This document shows positions 1 to 7,505 of a DNA stretch of 28,319 bases, piece after piece. Position 1 is the stretch's first letter; every line of letters begins with the position of its first letter. Source of the stretch: Treponema sp. UBA1240 (lineage in GTDB: Bacteria > Spirochaetota > Spirochaetia > Treponematales > Treponemataceae). A program made the translations under genes and the position numbers. The notes under the pieces were generated by a model. It saw only the letters and a list, made by a program, of their open reading frames with translations, made no database searches and had not been told where the DNA came from. The stretch is from NCBI GenBank assembly GCA_002308875.1, contig DBWK01000117.1, positions 1 to 28,319 on the forward strand, in the 5' to 3' direction.

Positions 1-2039
1 CAGAAATCGTGGTCATTCGGCTCATCACCAAAATCGCCGCCGTATTTCCAGAATTTTTCGCCTTTCTCATCGAATGCCTCTAAGCCTTGGTCAATCCAAT
101 CCCAAATGAATCCGCCCTGCAGCCCGTCATGGCTCCGAATAAGCTCCCAATAATCAGAAAGGCTTCCGTTAGAGTTTCCCATCGCGTGCGAATATTCACA
201 CATAATGAAAGGCCGCTTTTCATCAGTTCCAGCCGTCGTTTCTGCCCATTCCTTAACAAGCTGAATATCCGGATACATCGGGCTAACAACATCAGTAACG
301 TTTTTTCCGCGCGCAAGCGTCTCCAAAGAATAACCGGACTGTGTGTACTCCTTACGCGTTCCGCCCTCGTAGTGAACAGGCCTCGTCTTGTCAAATGAAT
401 GGCACCACGCATACATCATTTCCTGGTTCCAGCCATGACCGCTTTCGTTGCCGAGCGACCACATAATTATGCTCGGATGATTCTTGTCTCGGCGAACCAT
501 GCGTTGAACGCGTATCATATAAGCATATGAGTACATTTCGCTGCGGCAAAGACCGTCGTAGTAGTAATGATTTTCGATATTTGCCTCGTCCACAAGATAG
601 ATACCGTATTTGTCGCAAAGCTCGTACCAGCGTTCATCGTCTGGATAGTGGCATGTGCGCACGGCATTAAAGTTGTGGGCTTTCAAAAGCCGGATATCTT
701 TAACCATAGCCTCCGTGCTAAGGGTTTTGCCCGTTTTTTCGTCATGCTCGTGGCGGTTCACGCCTTTTATGTAAACAACTTTTCCGTTTATAAGCAGATG
801 ACGGTTCTCCGTGCGCACCGAACGGAACGCTGTACAAAGCGCACAAGATTCTATCTGCCGCCCGTCCTCGTCAAAAAGCTCCAACGAAAGCACATAACGG
901 TTCGGTGTCTCGTGCGACCAAACACGCGGGTTTTCCACAGTGATTTTTGTGCGTATTTCGTTAAGGTTTGTACGTATGTTGCAGGCAAGTTCCTCACTTC
1001 CTTCTGCAACGGGCGGCAACAGTGACGATGACGACATATCCGCGGCGTTCTCTACCGGGTAAAGTTTCCAAGAAACACTGCATTTTTTGTTGCCGGGAAC
1101 ATCTTCTTTTATGCCCATGCGGATTTTAAGCGGAATCTCCGCGACAAGCGCCGCTTTCGCCTTATCGCAACCCGCAGAACTCGCGACATTTGCAGAGCCG
1201 TTCGCGGTCCCTGACGCACCGCCGCCCACAGGATTCGCGCCACAATCCGCACCCGCAAATTCAGGCTGTGCGCCATCACCCAAACCACTCGCGACTCCTA
1301 ACTCATTGTCCGTATCGCGTAAATCTGGTACAGCTTCCACATCCTCTATCCACATATTTTCCGTCGAATAAAGATATACGCTCCGGTGAATGCCGCCAAA
1401 CCACCACTGATCCTGATCCTCTACAAAACTCGCATCGGAATAGCGTACGACCATGAGCGCAATCGTGTTCTGCGCCTTCTCGCTAGAAAAATCGATATAA
1501 TCCGTAACATCAAACTCGGACGGCAGCCTTGTGTCCTTAAAGCATCCCGCCGAACGGCCGTTCACCCACACCATGCACACACTTTCCGCTGACCCGATGT
1601 GAAGCACAATCCGCCTGCCCTGCCATTCATGAGGAACCTCGAACTTAAGCCTATAAAGACCTGTAGGATTTTCTTCGGGTACTTTCGGCGGAATATTCTC
1701 GAACGGCATCTGCACATTCGTATAATGCGGCTTATCGTATCCCTGCCGCGTCCATGTTCCGGGAACTTTTATTTTTTCCCAATTATCATCGTTATAAGAT
1801 TTTTGCGTCCAACCATTCAGCTCGGAATCCGTCTCTACAACTGACGGGCTGGAGAGAAAACGGAATCCCCATTCTCCGTCAAGACTTTTGAAATAGCTGT
1901 TATTTGAAAGGTCGCGATTCTCCGGACCAGACGCAGCATCTTGCGCCGCCAAAGAAGAATTTGACCACGGTAAAAGCGGACTGCGTGCCGGCAGCCTGTG
2001 AAGAGCCTGAATCTCTGGCATTTCCCAAATGTGTTCCAT
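1..2039 (-). CDS. lacZ: Beta-galactosidase, GH2 family (C-terminus beyond window)
   Basis: Hydrolyses terminal beta-D-galactosides; no signal peptide, so cytoplasmic. About 679 codons are visible and the reading frame runs off the left edge; E. coli LacZ is about 1020 residues. The order is a GH2 sugar-binding domain (WVNGRSAGCF; DQDQWWFGGIHR), an immunoglobulin-like domain, and a TIM barrel with VNRHEH, the acid/base motif GNESGHG (Glu532) and the nucleophile motif CEYSHAMGN (Glu615). The spacing of the two glutamates (83) is close to that in E. coli LacZ (461/537). A Gly/Ala/Ser-rich insertion of about 50 residues (roughly 240-294, DNA 1157-1320) lies in the second domain between DLRDTDNE and ALVAEIPLK. 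The start at 2039 is the only good ATG before the conserved N-terminus; it has no Shine-Dalgarno sequence and a -10 box lies 8 nt upstream. Family call is very secure; exact substrate could be a beta-galactoside other than lactose. Confidence 0.96.
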   Translation of the reverse strand, partial: MEHIWEMPEIQALHRLPARSPLLPWSNSSLAAQDAASGPENRDLSNNSYFKSLDGEWGFRFLSSPSVVETDSELNGWTQKSYNDDNWEKIKVPGTWTRQGYDKPHYTNVQMPFENIPPKVPEENPTGLYRLKFEVPHEWQGRRIVLHIGSAESVCMVWVNGRSAGCFKDTRLPSEFDVTDYIDFSSEKAQNTIALMVVRYSDASFVEDQDQWWFGGIHRSVYLYSTENMWIEDVEAVPDLRDTDNELGVASGLGDGAQPEFAGADCGANPVGGGASGTANGSANVASSAGCDKAKAALVAEIPLKIRMGIKEDVPGNKKCSVSWKLYPVENAADMSSSSLLPPVAEGSEELACNIRTNLNEIRTKITVENPRVWSHETPNRYVLSLELFDEDGRQIESCALCTAFRSVRTENRHLLINGKVVYIKGVNRHEHDEKTGKTLSTEAMVKDIRLLKAHNFNAVRTCHYPDDERWYELCDKYGIYLVDEANIENHYYYDGLCRSEMYSYAYMIRVQRMVRRDKNHPSIIMWSLGNESGHGWNQEMMYAWCHSFDKTRPVHYEGGTRKEYTQSGYSLETLARGKNVTDVVSPMYPDIQLVKEWAETTAGTDEKRPFIMCEYSHAMGNSNGSLSDYWELIRSHDGLQGGFIWDWIDQGLEAFDEKGEKFWKYGGDFGDEPNDHDF

Positions 2040-2047
2040 AGAAAATG

Positions 2048-2088
2048 ATTATACATTTTTTCTTAAATTTTGTGAGTGATAAAACTCA
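2048..2088 (-). promoter_or_regulatory. lacZ promoter with overlapping palindrome, predicted leaderless
   Basis: On the minus strand, a -35-like CTCACA (2076-2071), a 17-bp spacer and a perfect TATAAT (2053-2048) sit 8 nt before the lacZ ATG, so the predicted transcript starts at or within two bases of the start codon. The palindrome TGAGT-N6-ACTCA (2073-2088) overlaps the -35 box and is a plausible operator. Box matches are seen directly; transcription start and regulation are inferred. Confidence 0.6.
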
Positions 2089-2127
2089 GAAATTATCATT
2101 TTTTTATTCCATTATTTTTTAATCAAT

Positions 2128-2135
2128 GTTATACT
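2128..2135 (+). promoter_or_regulatory. Extended -10 promoter of candidate small RNA
   Basis: TGTTATACT matches the extended -10 form TGnTATAAT with one mismatch. No good -35 is seen. Predicted start is near 2142. It is divergent from the lacZ promoter and is followed about 75 bases later by a strong terminator with no credible coding sequence between them. Confidence 0.4.
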
Positions 2136-2141
2136 AAAAAA

Positions 2142-2250
2142 AATAAAGCATAGCTCGCAGTATACACAGGGCAGTGCTTCTTTTGTACCACAGGCAATTA
2201 GTGTACGTAATATTAGAGTCGCTTTCGGGAGGGGAAGCGGCTCTTTTTTT
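2142..2250 (+). ncRNA. Candidate small RNA, about 105-110 nt, unknown class
   Basis: A short non-coding stretch lies between an extended -10 promoter (2128-2135) and a strong intrinsic terminator (2215-2250). It does not show the conserved SRP RNA loop, and I see no tRNA, 6S or tmRNA signature. The terminator needs some upstream transcript, and no gene on the plus strand precedes it in the intergenic region, so a stand-alone RNA is the simplest reading. A leader fragment or relic gene is possible. Both ends are inferred from promoter and terminator only. Confidence 0.35.
2215..2250 (+). terminator. Intrinsic terminator
   Basis: AGAGTCGCTT (2215-2224) pairs with AAGCGGCTCT (2235-2244) over 10 bp with one G-U pair and a 10-nt G-rich loop. 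A run of seven T follows the stem's last base. This is a textbook rho-independent terminator on the plus strand. Confidence 0.8.
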
Positions 2251-2278
2251 GTATGTGGCGATTTGCGCATATAGAATC

Positions 2279-2368
2279 CGCGCCATCGCAATCGCCCCGA
2301 TATACCACAACTGCAAAAAGTGCCAAATATACACCACGCCACTTGTTCGCGCCATCGCAATCGCCCCG
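2279..2368. repeat. Pair of 21-bp direct repeats, 69 bp apart
   Basis: The core GCGCCATCGCAATCGCCCC occurs at 2279-2299 and again at 2348-2368 (21 identical bases each, including the flanking C at the left and G at the right). The 48-bp spacer is AT-richer and not repeated. The remainder of this intergenic stretch (2251-2475) has no other gene-like signal. Related shorter pieces (CAATCGCGATA) follow the second copy. Function unknown; could be protein-binding sites or the remnant of a tandem array. Confidence 0.6.
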
Positions 2369-2475
2369 CCACACATTCGCCACTCAATCGCGATACAATC
2401 GAATCGCTCCTTATCCCACAAAAGCTGCGCAAAAACTTCACTCTGCCCAAATATCTGGAAAAGCTCCTGCCCTCG

Positions 2476-2484
2476 TGCTAAAAT
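2476..2484 (+). promoter_or_regulatory. Extended -10 box six bases before ATG
   Basis: TGCTAAAAT (TGn plus TAAAAT) ends at 2484 and the ATG of the TPR-like gene is at 2491. The predicted transcription start therefore coincides with the start codon. There is no Shine-Dalgarno sequence. Only a weak -35 is seen. Confidence 0.5.
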
Positions 2485-2490
2485 ACCATT

Positions 2491-3264
2491 ATGAACCTTT
2501 CAAATGCGATGGCAAAGACAACAACCAAGAAAATTTCAGACACAATCCTTTTCGCACTGATTTTGTTTTTCACGCTTTCTACAAACCTTTTTGCAACAGA
2601 ACCGCCGGCGCGAAAAGCCTTGCACGACGCTTTCTACAACGATTTGATGACCACTTCGGCACAATACGAACAGCTTTTTCAGGATGCGTTGAAAGAAGCA
2701 GAGCAAACACCAGCCGGAATCACAAAAAAAGTGAACCTCGCTTGGTGCTACTACTTAATGAGCCGCATTTGCGGAAACGCAGGCGATAAAAAGCGCGCTG
2801 AAAAACTCTGCGACACCGCTTTTGAATACGCGGATGAAGCGCGAAACGAAAACGAAAATGCCGAAACAATCTTGATTTACACAAACGCCATTGCGCAAAA
2901 TTGCACCGTAAAATCATTTTGGTACATGATGACACAAGGAATCCGCGTGAATGGACTTGCAAAAGATGTTCTTAAGCACAACCCACGATGCGCGAGTGCA
3001 ATGTATCTTCGAGACGCGCAGACAATCTACGCACCTTCACCATTTTACAACTACAAAGACGGCATAAAATGTATGAAAGCAATTCTTACAGACCCAAATG
3101 CGGAGTACGAGCCTTTTGACCTGTTCGATGTGAATATTTCGCTTGCCTACGCACTCATTAACTTAAAGCAAAAAGCCGCAGCCGCCCCGTATCTTGAGGC
3201 AGCGGAAAAAATCTATCCGGCGAACAAAACGCTTAAAGAGCTTAAGGAACAGATAAAAAAATGA
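2491..3264 (+). CDS. Exported TPR-like protein, function unknown
   Basis: 257 residues. The N-terminus has basic residues followed by a hydrophobic stretch (ILFALILFFTLSTNLFA, about 18-35) that fits a cleavable signal peptide, so the protein is probably periplasmic. The rest is helical with TPR-like spacing: a segment around 70-105 (LAWCYYLMSRICGNAGDKKRAEKLCDTA is within it) and a C-terminal one around 225-250 (AAAPYLEAAEKIYPANKTLKEL). The YAPSPFYNYKDGIKCM stretch recalls TPR proteins with a periplasmic helical fold in treponemes, but I cannot name the family. An ATG at 2506 is an alternative start that would also keep the signal peptide. Its last four bases overlap the next gene (ATGA), so the two are co-translated. 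Confidence 0.75.
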   Translation: MNLSNAMAKTTTKKISDTILFALILFFTLSTNLFATEPPARKALHDAFYNDLMTTSAQYEQLFQDALKEAEQTPAGITKKVNLAWCYYLMSRICGNAGDKKRAEKLCDTAFEYADEARNENENAETILIYTNAIAQNCTVKSFWYMMTQGIRVNGLAKDVLKHNPRCASAMYLRDAQTIYAPSPFYNYKDGIKCMKAILTDPNAEYEPFDLFDVNISLAYALINLKQKAAAAPYLEAAEKIYPANKTLKELKEQIKK

Positions 3265-4085
3265 GCAACATCGCCATATCGATAAACGACAAAAACGGAA
3301 CACTGCTTGCAACAGACAACGGAAATTACGCCGTAAACCTTGTTTACAAAGCCGAATATCAGGAAGGCGACACAATAACACTCACCACAAAACCCGGCTC
3401 GTTTCTTGTAATACAGCTCGACGACGCTCTTGCGCCTTCGTTCGTTTACATGAAAGGCGCAAACTACACGCTGACAATTCCTTTCGGTGAAGACCGCCTG
3501 GCTTATAATCCCAAAACTTTCAGCGGTGACATTCATCTATTAAAAGCGCGAGAAGCAGAGCAGTGCGAAATTGAAAGCCGAAAAAACCTTGCGCTGAACT
3601 GCCACGACACCACATCCGCAAAGGATGTTTGTTTTCCTCATGTATCAGCGAACATAGAAACACGCAGAGAGTCTGTAAGTGCTGCTCGAAACGCAATTGA
3701 CGGCAACACAGAAAACCGCTCTCATGGGAACTGGCCTTACGAGTCGTGGGTCATTAACTGCAATCCGAACGCAGAATTGACGCTGGAATTCGGGCGAGCC
3801 GTAAAAATGGACAAGCTTGTTCTTGTGCCATGCGCTGATTTTCCGCACGACAACTACTTGCAGCACGCTACAGTGACATTCCTGGCGCCGGATGGTACCG
3901 AGCAAAGCCGTACTCTGGATATGGGAAAAAGTTATGCGCCACACGAGTGGAATTTTGCGACCGCGCCGAAAACTATAACCGCGCTCAAACTTGGGAATCT
4001 CCTGAAGGACGAAACTGCCCCATCATCGTTCGTTGCACTTACGCAAATTGAGGTGTGGGGTACGGAAGCGGACTCGCATCAATAA
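3261..4085 (+). CDS. F5/8 type C (discoidin-like) carbohydrate-binding-like protein
   Basis: 274 residues with no signal peptide. Residues about 1-90 are beta-rich and of unknown type (ends near IPFGEDRLAYNPKTFSGDIH). Residues about 110-270 look like a galactose-binding-like beta-sandwich: NLALNCHDT, ARNAIDGNTENRSHGNWPYESW, ELTLEFGRAVKMDKLVLV, and a closing ALTQIEVWGTE, which is the pattern of F5/8 C and CBM32-type domains. Such proteins are often encoded beside glycosidases, as here beside GH95 and GH2, which suggests sugar recognition, but the missing signal peptide means it acts in the cytoplasm or leaves by another route. Start overlaps the TPR-like gene by 4 bp, so coupling decides the start. 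Confidence 0.75.
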   Translation: MSNIAISINDKNGTLLATDNGNYAVNLVYKAEYQEGDTITLTTKPGSFLVIQLDDALAPSFVYMKGANYTLTIPFGEDRLAYNPKTFSGDIHLLKAREAEQCEIESRKNLALNCHDTTSAKDVCFPHVSANIETRRESVSAARNAIDGNTENRSHGNWPYESWVINCNPNAELTLEFGRAVKMDKLVLVPCADFPHDNYLQHATVTFLAPDGTEQSRTLDMGKSYAPHEWNFATAPKTITALKLGNLLKDETAPSSFVALTQIEVWGTEADSHQ

Positions 4086-4093
4086 GAATAATT

Positions 4094-4239
4094 GGGCGTT
4101 CCCGCCGTTTGTCCGCTCTCTAGCGCGCGTCAAAACGGCGGTCGGCACTTGCGGGGCTTGCTAACGCGCGGTCTTTTCGCCTGCCAAAGCATGGCAGTCA
4201 AAAAGACTTGCCTCCGGCAACCCCTACAGCGCCTAACGC
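4094..4239. repeat. Structured GC-rich intergenic element with GCGTT/AACGC ends
   Basis: A 146-bp element between convergent genes, with terminal GCGTT (4096-4100) and AACGC (4235-4239). It holds several hairpins: CGCCGTTT (4103-4110) with AAACGGCG (4133-4140); GTCTTTT...AAAAGAC enclosing CTGCCA-N5-TGGCAG; and TTGCC-TCC-GGCAA. It resembles the short intergenic repeats with GGGCGTT...CCTAACGC ends known from Bacteroidetes and some treponemes; that likeness is from memory. The minus-strand GH95 stop codon (4235-4233) lies inside the right end. Confidence 0.6.
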
Positions 4240-6764
4240 ACTTCGTATTTCAATGTTTTTCCTGGAATTACAAGCGTAACTTCTGACACATGTTTTTCAC
4301 ACGGTTTTTCGTCTACGTTGCTTTTCGACCGCACACTACAATCGGCGGATTTGGGGCGGATTTTCCAATCAGTGACTTTGCCGTCTTTCCAGGAAAGGTC
4401 GGCTTCAAGGTTACCACAAAGCGCAACTCCGCGCAAAGAGCCGTTTTTCCAAGCAGCAGGAAGTGCAGGCAAAAACTCAACCACAACTTCGCCGTTCCGT
4501 ACACGGCTTTGAACAAGCATCCTGATAATACCAGCAAGTCCGCCAAAGTTTCCGTCAATTTGGAACGGCGGATGATTGTCGAAAAGGTTTCCCAGCGTAG
4601 ATTTAGCAAGAAGTGCCTGCACGTTTTCCCAAGATTTTCCACCATCACCAAGGGAAGCATAGAAGTTTATAATCCAGGCGCGGCTCCAACCGGTGTGTCC
4701 GCCGCCGTGGGAAAGCCGATGTTCCAACGTCTTTCGCGCGGCTTCTGCCAATTCCGGGGTTTCGTCTTTAGAAATTGTGCACCCGGGAAAAAGTCCGTAA
4801 AGATGCGAAATATGTCTGTGTCCCGGCTCAACTTCCTCAAACTCGCCGTTCCATTCCCGGAGCGTTCCGTTTGACTGAATTACCGGGGGCAGAAGCCGCG
4901 AGAGTATCTCTGAGAAAAGCGGCATGTCTTTTTCCACGGCGGCGGCATAAGCGGACGGAACTTCATTCCCTAGTTGCGCCGCCGCATAAAGCGTGCCTTT
5001 AAAAAGCTGCTCCAGAATGCGGTTATCCATTTCGCAGCCCGGACAAAGCGAGCCTGTTTGTCCGTTCGGCAGCCTGTATGTGTTTTCTGGCGAAGAAGAA
5101 GGACTTACCGTAAGGTTTTTGCGTGCGGCGGCGCAGGTTGTGGCGCAACTTTCATCCACACTATTGGCATTTCTTGGCAAATCGGGCAGCGTCTCAGTTC
5201 CTTCTGTCAGAAAATCCGCGAAAAACAGGCACGATTCGTGCAAAACCGGGTACATCCGGCGCAAAAAATCTTTGTCTTGCGTGTATTCGTAGTGCGCAAC
5301 GATATGTGTAGCAAGCCATGCCCCGCCAAGAACCCACCAGCTTGCGGGCATCCACAAATCTTGCGGGGCGCAGTCACCCCAAATATCAGTGTTATGGTGT
5401 GCCACAAAGCCACGGCAGCCATACATTTTTTGCGCCGTAACCTTGCCATTTGATAGCATACGCTCCATCAAATCAAAAAGCGGCTCTTCCATCTCTGAAA
5501 GATTGCAGCAATTCGCCGGCCAGTAATTCATCTCTGTATTGATGTTTATTGTATATTTGCTGCCCCAATCCGATTCCATCTTCCAGCACCAAATTCCCTG
5601 AAGATTCGCCGGAAGCGTTCCTGGTCGACTGCTTGAAATCAACAGATACCGTCCAAAATCAGCATAAAGCCTTACAAGATCAAGATCATCCGGCTTTTGT
5701 TTGAACGCTTCAAGCCGCTTGTCAGTGGGCAGCGCAGCTGTGTCGGCACTAGTGACATTGGTTTGGCTTTCGCCCCGCACATCACTAGTTTCCGCTTCTG
5801 AGGCCACGCCACTTGCATCAGAAGCGCCATCACCGAGTTCAAAACTCATTCGGTTAAAGTATTTCTGATAATCCGCGATATGTTGAGCTTTTATCGAATC
5901 ATAAACCGCAGAAAAAGCCTTTGAATCCGTGCCTTTGCAAGAATCGAACTTAGCCGCAAGCTCATCGAGCTTTTTAAGACAAGTCGCCTTGAAATCGCTT
6001 TCACGGAAAGCTGTCCTTATATCAACAAAAATAATAGCGGTATCGGCATTTTCCACAATCAGAAATTGACCTGCCGTTCGTACAGTTCCACCGTCAACAA
6101 CAGCGCGCGCCATAGCACAGAACGGAATACCGTGCGCATCGTCCATAAAAACAGTTCGGTTATCTATCTTCCCTTTTCCGTCTTCCCAAATCGACCTGTC
6201 AAAATTGGCGGCAAAGTTCACCGAACCTTTTTTATCGGCTGTCAGCTTTATAACCATCACGTCATCAGGCGCAGAAATATAATATTCGCGGAAATAATGG
6301 ATACCGTCAGAATCAAACTCAACCGTTGCAACGGCAGTCGAAACATCAAGAGTGCGCTTATACTGTTTTACACTAGAACCTTTCTCGCCACCAACAGGCA
6401 CTTCCGTTACAGGATAGTCGCCGCAATATCCGGCATTGCTGTCCGTATTGCACGAAATGTTAAAATATCCGGCTGTTTGAAAAGACCTCTCATTACATGG
6501 TAACGCGCTGAAGGATTCCTGTACTTTTTTCTGCGCCCGCCGGATTTCTCCATCTGCCAGAAGCTTCCTTACTTCGCTCAAAGCTTCCTTCGCCTCAGGG
6601 TTGTTCCTATCCCGGAAAAAACCTGACCAAACAGAATCTTCATTTATCTGGAGCTTCTCGAATCCTGGCAGACCGTACATCATCATGCCGAGCCTGCCGT
6701 TCCCTAAAGGTACTGCTTCATTCCAATCTGAAGCAGGTTGCTCATACCAAAGCGAATAATCCAT
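4233..6764 (-). CDS. GH95 alpha-L-fucosidase (or alpha-L-galactosidase), cytoplasmic
   Basis: 843 residues from ATG 6764; the family is usually about 750-800. The N-terminus (LWYEQPASDWNEAVPLGNGRLG) is the GH95 signature. Further on are SSRPGTLPANLQGIW, NINTEMNYWPANCC (the N-x-N pair that assists catalysis), a CEMDNRIL segment where the general acid is expected, ISHLYGLFPG, GHTGWSRAWIINFYA and QIDGNFGGLAG with the catalytic-site Asp. GH95 enzymes cleave alpha-1,2-linked L-fucose or L-galactose by inversion. No signal peptide, so it acts on imported oligosaccharides, as does LacZ. Two low-complexity insertions are seen, about 309-343 (before LPTDKRL) and 523-549 (before LTVSPSSSPENTY). A TTG 36 bases further upstream is possible, but the family begins at MDYSLWYEQ. 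No Shine-Dalgarno. The final codons and stop come from the intergenic repeat. Confidence 0.95.
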   Translation of the reverse strand: MDYSLWYEQPASDWNEAVPLGNGRLGMMMYGLPGFEKLQINEDSVWSGFFRDRNNPEAKEALSEVRKLLADGEIRRAQKKVQESFSALPCNERSFQTAGYFNISCNTDSNAGYCGDYPVTEVPVGGEKGSSVKQYKRTLDVSTAVATVEFDSDGIHYFREYYISAPDDVMVIKLTADKKGSVNFAANFDRSIWEDGKGKIDNRTVFMDDAHGIPFCAMARAVVDGGTVRTAGQFLIVENADTAIIFVDIRTAFRESDFKATCLKKLDELAAKFDSCKGTDSKAFSAVYDSIKAQHIADYQKYFNRMSFELGDGASDASGVASEAETSDVRGESQTNVTSADTAALPTDKRLEAFKQKPDDLDLVRLYADFGRYLLISSSRPGTLPANLQGIWCWKMESDWGSKYTININTEMNYWPANCCNLSEMEEPLFDLMERMLSNGKVTAQKMYGCRGFVAHHNTDIWGDCAPQDLWMPASWWVLGGAWLATHIVAHYEYTQDKDFLRRMYPVLHESCLFFADFLTEGTETLPDLPRNANSVDESCATTCAAARKNLTVSPSSSPENTYRLPNGQTGSLCPGCEMDNRILEQLFKGTLYAAAQLGNEVPSAYAAAVEKDMPLFSEILSRLLPPVIQSNGTLREWNGEFEEVEPGHRHISHLYGLFPGCTISKDETPELAEAARKTLEHRLSHGGGHTGWSRAWIINFYASLGDGGKSWENVQALLAKSTLGNLFDNHPPFQIDGNFGGLAGIIRMLVQSRVRNGEVVVEFLPALPAAWKNGSLRGVALCGNLEADLSWKDGKVTDWKIRPKSADCSVRSKSNVDEKPCEKHVSEVTLVIPGKTLKYEVR

Positions 6765-6771
6765 AAAACAG

Positions 6772-6780
6772 AATATCTCA
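6772..6780 (-). promoter_or_regulatory. Possible extended -10 box seven bases before GH95 ATG
   Basis: Minus-strand TGAGATATT (TGn plus GATATT, 4 of 6 matches) ends 7 nt before the ATG at 6764. There is no Shine-Dalgarno. It is the weakest member of the group of close-spaced promoters in this window; a TATATT slightly upstream is an alternative. Confidence 0.3.
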
Positions 6781-6900
6781 CAATTGAATATAAACTTCAA
6801 TTATCTATAACGAAAGGAAAAACTCTCACTGCGTTACAATCAAAGCGGCATGACGGTTATTACAGATTCAACTCCACCCATTAAAATAGAATAGAATTTT

Positions 6901-7401
6901 TTATTTCGGGATTATGCTCCATACAAAAAGCCATATAAAGCAGATGACCGTAATTATTTTGATTCCTGTTCCTAATAAGAATCCTTTGAATGCACCGAAA
7001 GCGGCAATAAAAGCCCGCCTTTTATCTGATGAATCGTGAATCAGTTCTCCGATAAGTGCTCCTAAAAACGGCGTAATAAGTATGGCAACCGGCCCTAAAA
7101 AAAGCGATACCATAAGACCTACTGTACATCCTATCGTTGCAGCTTTGCTTCCGCCTGCTTTTTTTGTCATAAGCGAAGGAAAAATATTGTCTATTACGGT
7201 AACGAATATAGCTACAATTCCAGTAACTACTAGCATCCATATTTCAAGACGAGAGTAATTTGAAAAATATGATGCTAAAAGCCCTGCCCAAGCTATAGGC
7301 GGGCCTGGTAAAACAGGCAGAACTGTTCCGATTAATCCGACAAGAAGAAATATTCCCCCAAGAATCGCAAGCAAAATTGTGAAATCAAGATTAAAACTCA
7401 T
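6901..7401 (-). CDS. DUF456 family membrane protein
   Basis: 166 residues, almost all hydrophobic, with about four to five membrane segments separated by a short basic loop (MTKKAGGSKAATIG). The N-terminal LLVGLIGTVLPVLPGPPIAWAG and the GPVAILITPFLGALIGELI segment are characteristic of DUF456, a small inner-membrane protein family with no established function. The gene stands alone: 104 bp from the dGTPase stop upstream and 136 bp from the GH95 start downstream. A weak AGAG lies 6 nt before the ATG, and GATAAT-like boxes lie about 30 nt upstream, so this gene probably has a short leader, unlike its neighbours. The 6801-6900 stretch holds nothing recognisable. Confidence 0.85.
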   Translation of the reverse strand: MSFNLDFTILLAILGGIFLLVGLIGTVLPVLPGPPIAWAGLLASYFSNYSRLEIWMLVVTGIVAIFVTVIDNIFPSLMTKKAGGSKAATIGCTVGLMVSLFLGPVAILITPFLGALIGELIHDSSDKRRAFIAAFGAFKGFLLGTGIKIITVICFIWLFVWSIIPK

Positions 7402-7505
7402 ATCTAGCTCTTTTTTACTCCTTGATCATTATTATCATTCATACTTAATTTTAACACGTCATTTCAAGCAAGCTTTTGCCACCAACATTTCATACCGAAT
7501 GCTTA

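Noticed and set aside
2142..2250. Candidate RNA as SRP RNA, 6S RNA or a tRNA
   Set aside because: The SRP loop consensus, 6S closing stem and tRNA arms are not seen.
2279..2368. Direct repeats as a CRISPR array
   Set aside because: Only two copies, 21 bp long, 48-bp spacer, no leader and no cas genes nearby.
2112..2494. Open frames on both strands through the lacZ-TPR intergenic region
   Set aside because: They run across the terminator and direct repeats, have no family likeness or start signals, and translate the repeat as meaningless duplicates.
4290..5453. Long plus-strand frames opposite the GH95 gene
   Set aside because: The minus-strand GH95 frame is continuous with all family motifs; the opposite frames are rich in Arg/Ser/Phe and lack start signals.
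6765..6800. TTG start for GH95 with 12 extra residues
   Set aside because: The extra stretch is unlike the family N-terminus and covers the presumed promoter.
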